Below, piece by piece: positions 43,623 to 55,708 of a DNA stretch of 64,000 nucleotides. Source of the stretch: Rhodospirillales bacterium (GTDB taxonomy: Bacteria > Pseudomonadota > Alphaproteobacteria > Rhodospirillales > SHVU01); contig SHVU01000010.1 in NCBI GenBank assembly GCA_009691105.1, forward strand, positions 1-64,000. The letters are read 5' to 3'. A program made the translations under genes and the position numbers. A model generated the notes under the pieces. The model saw only the letters and a program-made list of their open reading frames with translations. It ran no database searches and was not told the origin of the DNA. Position 1 is the stretch's first letter; every line of letters begins with the position of its first letter.

Positions 43623-46403
43623 CTAGTCCACGGTCGCCGGCGCCGCGAGCCGTGGCGTTCGGTGCCCCAAAAATTCCAGAGTTGCAGCGAGAGCGTCTTT
43701 CAAACCGAGGCGCTGCACAGTGACGCCGTCGGGAAAAGCGGAGAACAGGCGGCTCGGCAATTGGCGATCGAGCATGACGAAGACTCCCGCATCGTCGGCG
43801 CGCCGAATCAATCGGCCATAGGCTTGCTTCAGTTTGAGCCGGACCAGGCGTTCTTCGTAGGCACGGCCGCCGAACGCGGCACGGCGCGCTTTGTGAAGAA
43901 TATCGGGACGCGGCCACGGTACGCGGTCGAAGACGATCAAGCGTAGCGAACGGCCGGGCACATCGACGCCGTCGCGCACCGCGTCGGTTCCGAGCAGACA
44001 GGAGTTTTCCTCGGCACGGAAAATATCGATGAGCGTTCCCGCATCCAGCGCGTCGACGTGCTGGGCGTGCAACGCGATACCGGCTTTTTCGAGAGGGCCG
44101 GCGATCCGCGCGTGCACGGCGCGGAGCCGAGTGATCGCTGTGAATAGCCCGAGCCCGCCGCCACCCGCAGCCAAAAACAATTCCCGATAGGCGCTGGCGA
44201 TCTGATCCACATCGGTCCGGACGACATCGGTGACGACCAGAACACGGGTCCGCGCCACGTAGTCGAAAGGTGACGCCACGGCAACCCGCACCGGCGGTAG
44301 CGGGAGATGCGGCCCACCCGTCCGCGCTTCGGCGACGGTCCAATCGGTCTCGGGCTCGCCGGTCGAATCGCGAAGCGTTGCCGACGTGACGAGCACGCCA
44401 TGGGCGGGCTTGGCGACGACTTCGACGAAGGGCTGGGTTGGGTCCAGCCAGCGGCGATGAAACGCGACATCGGTATCGCGGCCGTCGATGCGCTCGACGG
44501 CAAACCAATCGACGAACTCGGGCGGTGTTTCGTGACGAAGCGAGCCCAGCATCGCGATCCAGGCTTCCAGGCGACCTTGCGCCCGCCGCTCCAATCCGCG
44601 GGCGACCGCGTCGAGGCGCAGCCGCGCTGCAGTGTCGAGCTGTGCCGCATCGTTGACCAGGATCGTCCGGAGATGACGGACCAGATCGCGGGCCGGGCCG
44701 ATCAAGCGCTGCAATGCGACTTCGAGTTGTGCCGCTGCATCGAGAAGGCCATCGAGCGGCGGCCGGACGTCCGTTTCCAATCCGTAGCCGGCTTCGGCGC
44801 CGACGGCGCGGGCATAGACCTGACGGCTAACCTGGGCGAGGAACGCTTCGGTCGGGCCGAGCGGTGCTTCGCCGGCGAGACGCTGGTGCCAGCCACGACC
44901 TGGCAAAGCGCGCGCCGCCATCAAGACTTCTTCGAGAGACGCCGCGGGCAAAGGACGATCGCGCACCAAATCCGAGAGACGCGAGGCGAGCCCGCGAGCT
45001 CGCGAGCGCCGTCCTTCGGCACCGATCAACCAGCGACGCAAGTCTTCGGATTCGATGCCGCTCAGGGTTGCGGCAAAGGCGGCATCGGCGGCATCGAACA
45101 CATGATGACCTTCGTCGAACACATACCGCGTCGGCAGAAATGTCCCGGCCGATTCATCGCCGCCGCCCAGCGCCGCCTGAACCATGGCGAGCGCATGATT
45201 GCCGACGACGATCTGGGCGCGGCGCGCCTTTCTCACGTTGCGCTCGATGAAGCACTTGTCGTAGTGCGGACAGGCCGAATAGACGCATTCGCCGCGCGTG
45301 TCGGTCAGTTCGAGGGTCGCGCCCCGGCCGACGAGATCGACTAGCCAGGCCGGGAAATCGCCGCCGACCATGTCGCCGTCGCGGCTGGCCCGCGCCCAGC
45401 GCGCCATCAACCCAAGGCCGACCGCGGCTGTGGCGCCGGGACGCGATAATTGCGCCAAGGCGTCGTCGAAATTGAGCAGGCAGAAATAGTTCTCGCGGCC
45501 TTTGCGAACTACGACCTTCGACCGTTTGTCGTCGGCGTTCGGAAAGACGCGATCGAGTTCCTGATCGAGCTGGCGTTGTAGGTTTCGCGTGTAGGTCGAA
45601 ACCCAAACCGCGCCTTTGTTGCGCTCGGCCCAGAGGCTCGCTGGCGCGAGGTAGCCGAGCGTTTTGCCGACGCCGGTACCGGCTTCCGCGACGACAAAGT
45701 GCGGCTCGCCAAAGGTCTGGCGCGGCTCGAAAGCCGCCGCGACTTCGGCCGCATAGTCCGACTGTCCCGGACGGCTCTCGGCGTCGGTGCCGAGCAAGTC
45801 AGCAAGCCGGCTTCGCGATTCCTCCGGGGCGATCGGCAGTGTTCCAGGCGCGGGTTCAGGCCCACGCTCCTCCCAGGCCGGCAAGGATTTCCAGACCTTG
45901 AAGGCCTCGATCGGCTGGGCGGCGTCGTTGCCTTTCCCACCCAGCGCTGCGACGACAGCTCCGCCCCATATCCACCCGCCTTGCGCCATGGCGACCGCGA
46001 TGGCCCGGGCATGGTCATCAGGAGTGGCGGCCAACTCGTCCAGAAGCTGCGACGCCGCTTGAAAGAGAAGCATCGCCGACTCGTCGCGATCGCCCGGTAC
46101 GGGCAGACCGAGGGCCTGGGCCAAGCCGAGCGGCGTTGGCAGGCAGAACTTGGCCGGCCGGACGAAGGCGAAAAGTTCAAGCAGATCGAGAGTCGGAACG
46201 CGCGGCAGATCGAGGCGACGGCACAGCGAACGGGCGTGGCATACGAAGGGCACGACGCCGCGTTCGAGACGCGCCGCGGCATCCGCCAGGCTCAGCGTCT
46301 CGATCTCGCCGGCCGCGGAAATCCACACCGCCTGACCAACGCCGGCAACGAGAGCCGGGGCATCGGGGCGGCGAGCCCGGACCACAGTTGGGGGAAGCGC
46401 CAT
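43623..46403 (-). CDS. DinG/XPD-like ATP-dependent helicase
   Basis: A 926-residue superfamily 2 helicase. A family-specific N-terminal region of about 270 residues precedes Walker A AEAGTGVGKT. Four Cys for an iron-sulfur cluster are visible (NYFCLLN, then CVYSACPHYDKC). The DEAH-like box is VFDEGHH; the second half has LVTSATLRD, GTDAVRDGVDVPGRSLR and the motif VI QAYGRLIRRADD. The function is probably resolution of R-loops or other DNA structures. The ATG at 46403 is chosen because upstream codons (to 46679) are arginine-rich shadow of the divergent ferredoxin gene. Confidence 0.9.
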   Translation of the reverse strand: MALPPTVVRARRPDAPALVAGVGQAVWISAAGEIETLSLADAAARLERGVVPFVCHARSLCRRLDLPRVPTLDLLELFAFVRPAKFCLPTPLGLAQALGLPVPGDRDESAMLLFQAASQLLDELAATPDDHARAIAVAMAQGGWIWGGAVVAALGGKGNDAAQPIEAFKVWKSLPAWEERGPEPAPGTLPIAPEESRSRLADLLGTDAESRPGQSDYAAEVAAAFEPRQTFGEPHFVVAEAGTGVGKTLGYLAPASLWAERNKGAVWVSTYTRNLQRQLDQELDRVFPNADDKRSKVVVRKGRENYFCLLNFDDALAQLSRPGATAAVGLGLMARWARASRDGDMVGGDFPAWLVDLVGRGATLELTDTRGECVYSACPHYDKCFIERNVRKARRAQIVVGNHALAMVQAALGGGDESAGTFLPTRYVFDEGHHVFDAADAAFAATLSGIESEDLRRWLIGAEGRRSRARGLASRLSDLVRDRPLPAASLEEVLMAARALPGRGWHQRLAGEAPLGPTEAFLAQVSRQVYARAVGAEAGYGLETDVRPPLDGLLDAAAQLEVALQRLIGPARDLVRHLRTILVNDAAQLDTAARLRLDAVARGLERRAQGRLEAWIAMLGSLRHETPPEFVDWFAVERIDGRDTDVAFHRRWLDPTQPFVEVVAKPAHGVLVTSATLRDSTGEPETDWTVAEARTGGPHLPLPPVRVAVASPFDYVARTRVLVVTDVVRTDVDQIASAYRELFLAAGGGGLGLFTAITRLRAVHARIAGPLEKAGIALHAQHVDALDAGTLIDIFRAEENSCLLGTDAVRDGVDVPGRSLRLIVFDRVPWPRPDILHKARRAAFGGRAYEERLVRLKLKQAYGRLIRRADDAGVFVMLDRQLPSRLFSAFPDGVTVQRLGLKDALAATLEFLGHRTPRLAAPATVD

Positions 46404-46459
46404 CGCGGCAGTATAATCATCCGAAGCGAAACTGCGGCCAACCGCGACGAGGTATTTGC

Positions 46460-47326
46460 ATGGCGGCCGAGGCCAAACGCCTGGCGGCGAATGCGGCCGG
46501 CGACTTCTTCGTCGATTCGACCTGCATCGACTGCTCGACCTGCCGCTGGGTCGCCCCGGCGAACTTCGACGAGACCGAGGGCGCGTCCCGCGTCTATCGC
46601 CAACCGGCAACCGAAGCCGAGCGCCACCAAGCGCGCATGGCGGTGATCGCCTGCCCGGTCGGCGCCATCGGCACGACAACGAAACATGACCTCCACGCCG
46701 CCGAAGCGGCCTTCCCAGACCAGATCGCCGAGAACGTCTTTCACTGCGGCTATCACGCGCGGTCGAGCTATGGCGCGGCGAGCTACCTGATCGTTCGTCC
46801 CGAAGGTAACGTCCTGATCGATTCGCCCCGCTTCGCCCGACCGCTGATCCGCCGCATCGAGGCCCTGGGCGGCGTCCGCACGATGTTCCTGACCCATTGC
46901 GACGACATCGCCGATCATCAGAAGTTCCGCGACCACTTCGGCCTGACGCGCATCCTCCATACCGCCGACGCCCGCGGCCTCGCCGTCGAGATGCCGATCA
47001 CGGGCCGCGAGCCCATCCGCCTGGCCGAGGACATTGCTTTAATTCCCGTGCCTGGACACACCCGAGGATCGGCTTGTCTTTTGTATCGCGATAAATTCCT
47101 GTTCACCGGCGACCACCTGTCGTGGCGTCCCGGCAAAGAACGGCTCGGCGCGTCGCGCGACGTCTGTTGGTACGATTGGGACGAGCAAACCGCCTCGATG
47201 GCGGCGCTGGCCGACTATCGCTTCGAATGGATACTGCCCGGTCACGGGCATCGTCATCGGCTCGCCGCCGACGCCATGGCCGCCGAAATGAAATCCTTAG
47301 TCCAGCGGATGAAGCGCGCCGCTTAA
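46460..47326 (+). CDS. Ferredoxin / metallo-beta-lactamase fold fusion
   Basis: A 288-residue fusion. Residues 18-70 form a single-cluster 4Fe-4S ferredoxin (CIDCSTC plus CPVGAI: Cys22, 25, 28, 65). Residues 90-285 are a metallo-beta-lactamase fold. The metal motif reads THCDDIADH (His146, Asp152, His153) rather than HxHxDH, so the second His is replaced. GHTRGS, TGDHLSW and LPGHGHRH supply further ligands. A redox or hydrolase role is likely, with the ferredoxin feeding electrons. The partner is unknown. It is convergent with the permease pair and overlaps the first by 4 bases. Confidence 0.85.
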   Translation: MAAEAKRLAANAAGDFFVDSTCIDCSTCRWVAPANFDETEGASRVYRQPATEAERHQARMAVIACPVGAIGTTTKHDLHAAEAAFPDQIAENVFHCGYHARSSYGAASYLIVRPEGNVLIDSPRFARPLIRRIEALGGVRTMFLTHCDDIADHQKFRDHFGLTRILHTADARGLAVEMPITGREPIRLAEDIALIPVPGHTRGSACLLYRDKFLFTGDHLSWRPGKERLGASRDVCWYDWDEQTASMAALADYRFEWILPGHGHRHRLAADAMAAEMKSLVQRMKRAA

Positions 47327-47814
47327 GAGCCGAGCAGAAGTCCCGAGAGCCACCCGGTCAGCGGCGGGATAGGCAGCGAAATCAAAAGCCGCACGACCAC
47401 GAACCGCATGCCGAGCAACGGCCATTCCCAGGTCACGACGCGATTGAAGGCGAAGACAGACCAGGCGGTCACGAAGGCGATGACCTGCGGCAATCCCGCC
47501 CCGGCCTTGTGAAGAGCCAACGCCACCGGGAATGAGACGAATGGTCCGCTCGGCGTGAACCCGCCGATCGCCGAGGCAATTAGGATGCCTTTCCAGCCGG
47601 CCTCGTCGCCCATCCATCCGGCAACGGCATCGTTCGGCACCAGCGTTCCGAGAAACCCGGCCAGGATCAGGCCCAGCGGCAGGCGGATCGCCATCATGGA
47701 GACGAGTCCGCCCGAGGCCTTGAAGCCTTGAGCAATTCGGCCGTCTCCCTGATAGGCGGCGACAGCGACAGCAATTGCCGCGAGCCCACCGAGAACGACG
47801 ATGGAGGAATCCAT
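47323..47814 (-). CDS. Half-size permease (PF03773-like), second of a pair
   Basis: A 163-residue membrane protein with about four helices. The core GGFTPSGPFVSFPVALALHK continues into AFVTAWSVFAFNRVVTWEWP. This matches the repeat unit of the predicted permease family that includes ArsP-like exporters, which are normally fused two-repeat proteins. The ATG at 47814 lies 2 bases after the stop of the upstream half. The two halves probably assemble as one transporter. Substrate unknown. Confidence 0.8.
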   Translation of the reverse strand: MDSSIVVLGGLAAIAVAVAAYQGDGRIAQGFKASGGLVSMMAIRLPLGLILAGFLGTLVPNDAVAGWMGDEAGWKGILIASAIGGFTPSGPFVSFPVALALHKAGAGLPQVIAFVTAWSVFAFNRVVTWEWPLLGMRFVVVRLLISLPIPPLTGWLSGLLLGS

Positions 47815-47816
47815 GA

Positions 47817-48377
47817 TCAGAGCGCCTGTTTGCAGCGAGCGAGTATGGCTTGCGTCGCGAAGCCGACGAGCGTCGGGAACACCAGCGACGCGGCAAAGCG
47901 CGCCAACGCGAACTTTTCGCCGAACAACGGAATCTCCCACGTCACGATGCGATGAATGCCGAGGGTTGCCCAGGCGGTGACATAGGCAATGAGCGCCGGA
48001 TAACCGGCGCCAGCGGCGCGCAAGCCAACCACGATCGGAAACGACAGCATCGGCCCGCCTGGCGTACAGGTGCCGGCGATGGTCGCCAGCGCGTAGCCGC
48101 GAAAGCCGGCGCCTTCGCCGAGCCATCGCGCGATCATGCCCTTCGGCACCATGGCTTGAACGAACCCGCCGAGGATGACGGCCGCCGCCATGCGCGGGAT
48201 CATATAAAGCAGCAGTTCGAAATCGGCTTGGAGCGAGGCGACGACAATGTCGATCCCTTTGAGGGCGTACACCGCGACGCCGGCTGCCACCACCATCGCA
48301 ATCATGAGGTATAGGCTGCGGCGGTCGCGCGCGGCGGCGGCGGACGGCGGCTTCGGTGACGGCTCAAGCGATTCCAT
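47817..48377 (-). CDS. Half-size permease (PF03773-like), first of a pair
   Basis: A 186-residue membrane protein. A proline-rich cytoplasmic start is followed by helices and the repeat core AGTCTPGGPMLSFPIVVGLR and AYVTAWATLGIHRIVTWEIP, clearly homologous to the downstream half. The Thr-Cys-Thr-Pro-Gly-Gly turn includes a Cys absent from the second half, which might bind a soft ligand. It starts at the ATG at 48377. The pair faces the ferredoxin/MBL fusion tail to tail. Confidence 0.8.
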   Translation of the reverse strand: MESLEPSPKPPSAAAARDRRSLYLMIAMVVAAGVAVYALKGIDIVVASLQADFELLLYMIPRMAAAVILGGFVQAMVPKGMIARWLGEGAGFRGYALATIAGTCTPGGPMLSFPIVVGLRAAGAGYPALIAYVTAWATLGIHRIVTWEIPLFGEKFALARFAASLVFPTLVGFATQAILARCKQAL

Positions 48378-48484
48378 AGCGGGCCGCAGTCTGCCACGGC
48401 TTCACGCCGAGGCGCGACGCCTCAATGAGCGGTAACGAAACAAGGCCGGACGGGCCTGGCCGCCGTTCCACTGGTCCTGGAAAT

Positions 48485-48751
48485 CAGGCTAGACTTGCCG
48501 CCAACAACGGCGCGAACCTGGCCCGCTGGTGCAACAAGAGCTATGACGAACTGATGTTGAAAGCCAAGGTGGCGACCACCGTCGCCGAGCGCACCAAGCT
48601 CTACGAAGACGCCCAGGTCATCGCCAAGGAAGAGGCACCCTGGATTCCGATCGCACATTCAGTGGTGTTCGCACCGGTGCGTAAGGAAGTCGTCGGCTAC
48701 AACGTCGACCCCTTCGGCGTGCAGTACTTCCAGAAGGTGGACCTGAAGTAA
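48485..48751 (+). pseudogene. C-terminal remnant of a dipeptide ABC transporter binding protein
   Basis: About 80 codons match the C-terminus of DppA/OppA-type solute-binding proteins: NLARWCNKSYDELMLKAKV, ERTKLYEDAQVIAKEEAPW, IPIAHSVVFAP, GYNVDPFGVQYFQKVDLK. About 430 residues that should precede it are missing. The frame is open slightly further upstream, but that part has no similarity. It is a truncated gene with a natural stop. An intact M14 carboxypeptidase gene follows 91 bases later in the same direction. Confidence 0.85.
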
Positions 48752-48842
48752 CAGGCACCCGTCCGAATCGTTCGATCCGCCCGGGTCCGGTCATGCCGGA
48801 TCCGGGCGGCCCTTCCCTCCGCACCCACCCCGACAGGACCCG

Positions 48843-49997
48843 ATGAACATCAACGCCAATTTCGATTCCGGCAGCATTGTCGTCATCAATGCCGCCAACC
48901 CTGCGAAAATTCGTCTGGCGCTGCGCCCCGACACCAAGACCAAGCTGCTCCAATGGTTTTATTTCCGCGTTACCGGCGGCCGCGGCGTCGATTGCACGTT
49001 CCGGATCGAGAACGCCGCCAAGGCCCATTGGGCCGACGCCTGGGACAAATTCCGCGTCGCCGCGTCCTATGACCGCGAAACTTGGTTCCGCGTGCCGACG
49101 AAGTACGACGGCAAGGTCTTGAGCTTTCGTCACAAGCCGGCCCACGATTCGGTCTTCTACGCCTACGCCGTTCCCTATACCCGCGAGCAGGACCTGGCGC
49201 TCATCGGCCGCGCTCAGATGTCGACGCGCGTCCGTCATGAAGTCTTGGGCCAAAGCATCGAAGGCCAGGACATCGATCTTCTGACGATCGGCAAGCCGGG
49301 TCGCGACAAGTACGCGATCTGGATCACTGCCCGCCATCATCCGAGCGAGACCCAAGGCCCCTATGCCGTCGAGGGCCTGGTCCACCGATTGATCGACGAA
49401 GGCGACGCGTTGGCCAGCGCCGTGCTCAAGCGCTGCGTCTTCTACGTCATCCCGAACATCAATCCGGACGGATCCCGCAACGGTAACCATCGCTGCAGCG
49501 GCAACGGCACCGATTTGAACCGGGAATGGTCGGTCACGACGATGAAGAGTAGTCCCGAGGTCTACGTCGTCCGGAAGCGCATCCTTAAAACCGGCCTCGA
49601 TGTCTTCGTCGATCTTCACGCCGCCGAGCGCTACACCTTTACCTGGGGCGTCCGGCCGAGCGGCATTCCGTCGTGGAGCCGCCGCCTGGAACGTCTCGCC
49701 GACACGTTTGACGCGAGCCTGTCTCAAGCCAATCCCGACCACGAGCCGGAGCGCAGGCACTGGGGCTATCCGGCCGGCACCGATCCGCTCGCCATGTCCG
49801 GGTCCTGGGCGGCCGAGACCTTCAAGACCTTCGGGCTCATCATCGAATTTCCGTTCCTCGATGAAGACAACACCGCGTCCGAGGTCAGCTGGCAGGGCGA
49901 TCGGTCGCGCCGCTATGGGGCCAGCATGGTCGACGCCGTCCACGGCATGCTCGACGAGCTCGGCACGCCCTGGGCCACCCAGCGGCGCAAGAGCTAG
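48843..49997 (+). CDS. M14-family zinc carboxypeptidase (cytosolic carboxypeptidase-like)
   Basis: A 384-residue metallopeptidase. An N-terminal beta domain (1-115) of the cytosolic carboxypeptidase type precedes the M14 catalytic domain. The zinc ligands are His166 and Glu169 in ARHHPSE and His259 in DLHAAE. NPDGSRNGNHR and DLNREW give the substrate Arg/Asn, and the general base Glu is in IIEFPFLDE. No signal peptide is visible, so it acts in the cytoplasm. It lies between remnants of a peptide importer, which suggests that it once trimmed imported peptides. Reading frame and active site are intact. Confidence 0.9.
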   Translation: MNINANFDSGSIVVINAANPAKIRLALRPDTKTKLLQWFYFRVTGGRGVDCTFRIENAAKAHWADAWDKFRVAASYDRETWFRVPTKYDGKVLSFRHKPAHDSVFYAYAVPYTREQDLALIGRAQMSTRVRHEVLGQSIEGQDIDLLTIGKPGRDKYAIWITARHHPSETQGPYAVEGLVHRLIDEGDALASAVLKRCVFYVIPNINPDGSRNGNHRCSGNGTDLNREWSVTTMKSSPEVYVVRKRILKTGLDVFVDLHAAERYTFTWGVRPSGIPSWSRRLERLADTFDASLSQANPDHEPERRHWGYPAGTDPLAMSGSWAAETFKTFGLIIEFPFLDEDNTASEVSWQGDRSRRYGASMVDAVHGMLDELGTPWATQRRKS

Positions 49998-50039
49998 GCC
50001 CTCGGTGATGCATCGCGGCGAAGCCTCATCCTTCGAGAC

Positions 50040-50611
50040 GCTCGCCATCAACACGACGCTGACCGCCACCGAACGTGCCGCGGCGGCGCGCGCCATGATG
50101 GCCAAGGTTGGCCTCCGGCCCGAGCACGTCAGCCGCTATCCGCATATGTTTCCGGCGGGCAGAGCCAACGGATCGCCATCGCCCGCGCCCTGATGCTGCA
50201 CCCCGCCGTGGTGGTCGCCGATGAGCCGGTCTCGGCTCTGGACGTGTCGATCCGGGCTAAGGTTCTGAACCTGATGATGGATCTCCGCGACGAGTTCGTG
50301 CTGGCGTTCCTCTTTATCTCCCACGATCTAGGTGTCGTTCGTCACATCGCCGACGACGTTCTCGTGCTCTATTTAGGGCGGACATGCGAACAGGGACCGA
50401 AAGAGCGCATCTTCGCCAAGCCTCTCCATCCTTACACGCGCGCTCTGTTGGCGGCGACGCCGCGTGCAGACCCGACGCATCGCGGTCAGCGCCAGGTGTT
50501 ACATGGCGAGCTGCCATCGCCCCTCGATCCGCCCAAGGGCTGCGCCTTCCACAGCCGCGGCCCATCGACGGCCGCCTCGTCGCTTGCCACTATGCCGAGA
50601 CCATCACCTGA
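50040..50611 (+). pseudogene. Remnant of a dipeptide ABC transporter ATPase (DppF/DppD-like), frameshifted
   Basis: The segment begins inside the ATPase (TTLTATERAAAARAMMAKVG, EHVSRYPHMF). A one-base deletion near 50150-50155, in what should be FSGGQ, shifts into the frame with RIAIARAL, Walker B VVVADEPVSALDVS and FISHDLGVVRHIADD. A second one-base loss near 50560, after CAFHSR, moves the native ending (GRLVACHYAETIT) into a third frame that stops at 50609-50611. Walker A and the N-terminal third are absent. With two frameshifts and a truncation it cannot be functional. Confidence 0.85.
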
Positions 50612-50638
50612 GCCCTTTCCGGAAACCGGCACACCGTC

Positions 50639-51538
50639 ATGACTGAGAAGACGATCCCCATCATTGCGCCGATCAATAACGCCTTCGGCTCGGTGTTCTC
50701 GCGCTCGGTGATGCTGTCGGCCTACACGCTCTATTGCGTCGGCTTCCTGTTCATCGCCCGGGTAGCGATCGTCCTCGCCATCGACGTCTTCCATTGGGAA
50801 GGCCGGCCTTGGATCTATTTCGCAAGCCGCTTGCCGTTGATTCTGGTGCTGACGCCGTTCGCCATCGGCATCCAACGTCATATAGTGCTGGGCACCGAAC
50901 TTCCCACCAATCCCTTCGACGGATTCTTCTCCGAAACCAACTTGCGTTTTGCACTGATCGCCGGCCTGCTCGGCGTACCGTTCTATTTCCTGCAGAACGT
51001 ACCGACCCTGTTTCCCGTGTCCTATGCGGGTCCCTGGTTCTGGCTGGTCAACCTCGCACCGCTGGTCACGATGCTCACCGCGGTCATCATGGTGCGGCTC
51101 TATATCAAGCTGCCGCTGATCGCCATCCGCGAGGAACTGCCCTTCGTCCTCTGCTGGCAGGCGACGCGGGGCAATCATTGGCAGCTCTTCGCTTCCAACG
51201 TCCTGATGGGTGCGATACTGGCCGCCATCGGTTGGACCATGACGATGGCCTACGGCAACTTGAAGCCGGGCTTCAGTTGGGGACGTCTGGTCGTCGATGG
51301 CGTCGTGACGGCGCTCTGGGCGCTTTACGTAGCATTGGCCGTGGCCCTGATTGCTCATTGGCTAGCCTTTTTCATCGAGCAGAAGCGAATCCCGCAACCA
51401 GGCGGCAACCCCGCAGGGTCGGAGGACGATGAGGCGGAGGCCGACGCGTCTGAGGACGAATACACCGAAACCGCGCCACCACCGCTGCCCAAACCCAAGA
51501 AAAAGAAACCGACGCAGTTCATCTGGCCCCGGCCGTAA
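50639..51538 (+). CDS. Polytopic membrane protein of unknown function with charged tail
   Basis: A 299-residue protein with about six hydrophobic segments between residues 22 and 243 (for example LYCVGFLFIARVAIVLAI, FALIAGLLGVPFYFLQNV, ALYVALAVALIAHWLAFF). The soluble C-terminus, from about 250, is acidic (SEDDEAEADASEDEYTE) and then proline- and lysine-rich (PPPLPKPKKKKPTQF). A short cytoplasmic loop has REELPFVLCWQATRGNHWQL. I recognise no family. It is followed 6 bases later by the M41-like gene, so the two are probably co-transcribed. Confidence 0.75.
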   Translation: MTEKTIPIIAPINNAFGSVFSRSVMLSAYTLYCVGFLFIARVAIVLAIDVFHWEGRPWIYFASRLPLILVLTPFAIGIQRHIVLGTELPTNPFDGFFSETNLRFALIAGLLGVPFYFLQNVPTLFPVSYAGPWFWLVNLAPLVTMLTAVIMVRLYIKLPLIAIREELPFVLCWQATRGNHWQLFASNVLMGAILAAIGWTMTMAYGNLKPGFSWGRLVVDGVVTALWALYVALAVALIAHWLAFFIEQKRIPQPGGNPAGSEDDEAEADASEDEYTETAPPPLPKPKKKKPTQFIWPRP

Positions 51539-51544
51539 ACCACC

Positions 51545-51994
51545 GTGGCTCGCGCTCCCTTCATGGCCGATCGCCCGGTGGCGTTTTTTGCCGCTGGGTG
51601 TACCGTGGCCGCCTGGCAGCGGGGCGCGACGCCGGCGCCGGTCGATCTCGCGCCTGTCGGCGCAGCCGACTCGGTTCGGCCGAGCGACGCGCTCTTCGTC
51701 GCCGTTACTGGACTTGCCGCCGAAGCGCGGAGCCGCGAGATCGTCTTTTCACGGTTGGCGAACGAAGCCCCGGACCGCTGGACCATGTTGCAGGCCGCAG
51801 CCGGCCGCGCCGAAGCCGATGAGACTCGCCGGACGCAGCGGATCGACGCGGTCTACGCCGAGGTTCGAGACTTCTTGAACGCACCGAAAGTTTGGGTCGC
51901 CGTCAACGCGGTCGCCGGATCGCTCTTGGCCCGCCGACGCCTTGGCGCCGACGAAGCCCGCGATATCATCGAACGAACCGCGGGCGGCCGGTAA
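51545..51994 (+). CDS. Small M41 (FtsH peptidase)-like protein without HEXXH
   Basis: A 149-residue protein. Residues 12-24 read VAFFAAGCTVAAW, which aligns column by column with VAFHEAGHAVAAW of small M41-like zinc peptidases, but the HEAGH positions are F-A-A-G-C. Downstream, ALFVAVTGLAAEARSRE parallels the V-ALAG-AAE helix, and AGSLLARRRLGADEARDII parallels the C-terminal helix of that family. It would not bind zinc. The assignment rests on pattern similarity only. A start at the internal ATG (residue 7) is possible. It forms a two-gene unit with the membrane protein before it. Confidence 0.6.
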   Translation: MARAPFMADRPVAFFAAGCTVAAWQRGATPAPVDLAPVGAADSVRPSDALFVAVTGLAAEARSREIVFSRLANEAPDRWTMLQAAAGRAEADETRRTQRIDAVYAEVRDFLNAPKVWVAVNAVAGSLLARRRLGADEARDIIERTAGGR

Positions 51995-52030
51995 CGCGCC
52001 GGCCTCGACCGTTGCGGCAGCTGAGAAGCC

Positions 52031-55704
<3,674 letters not shown>

Positions 55705-55708
<4 letters not shown>

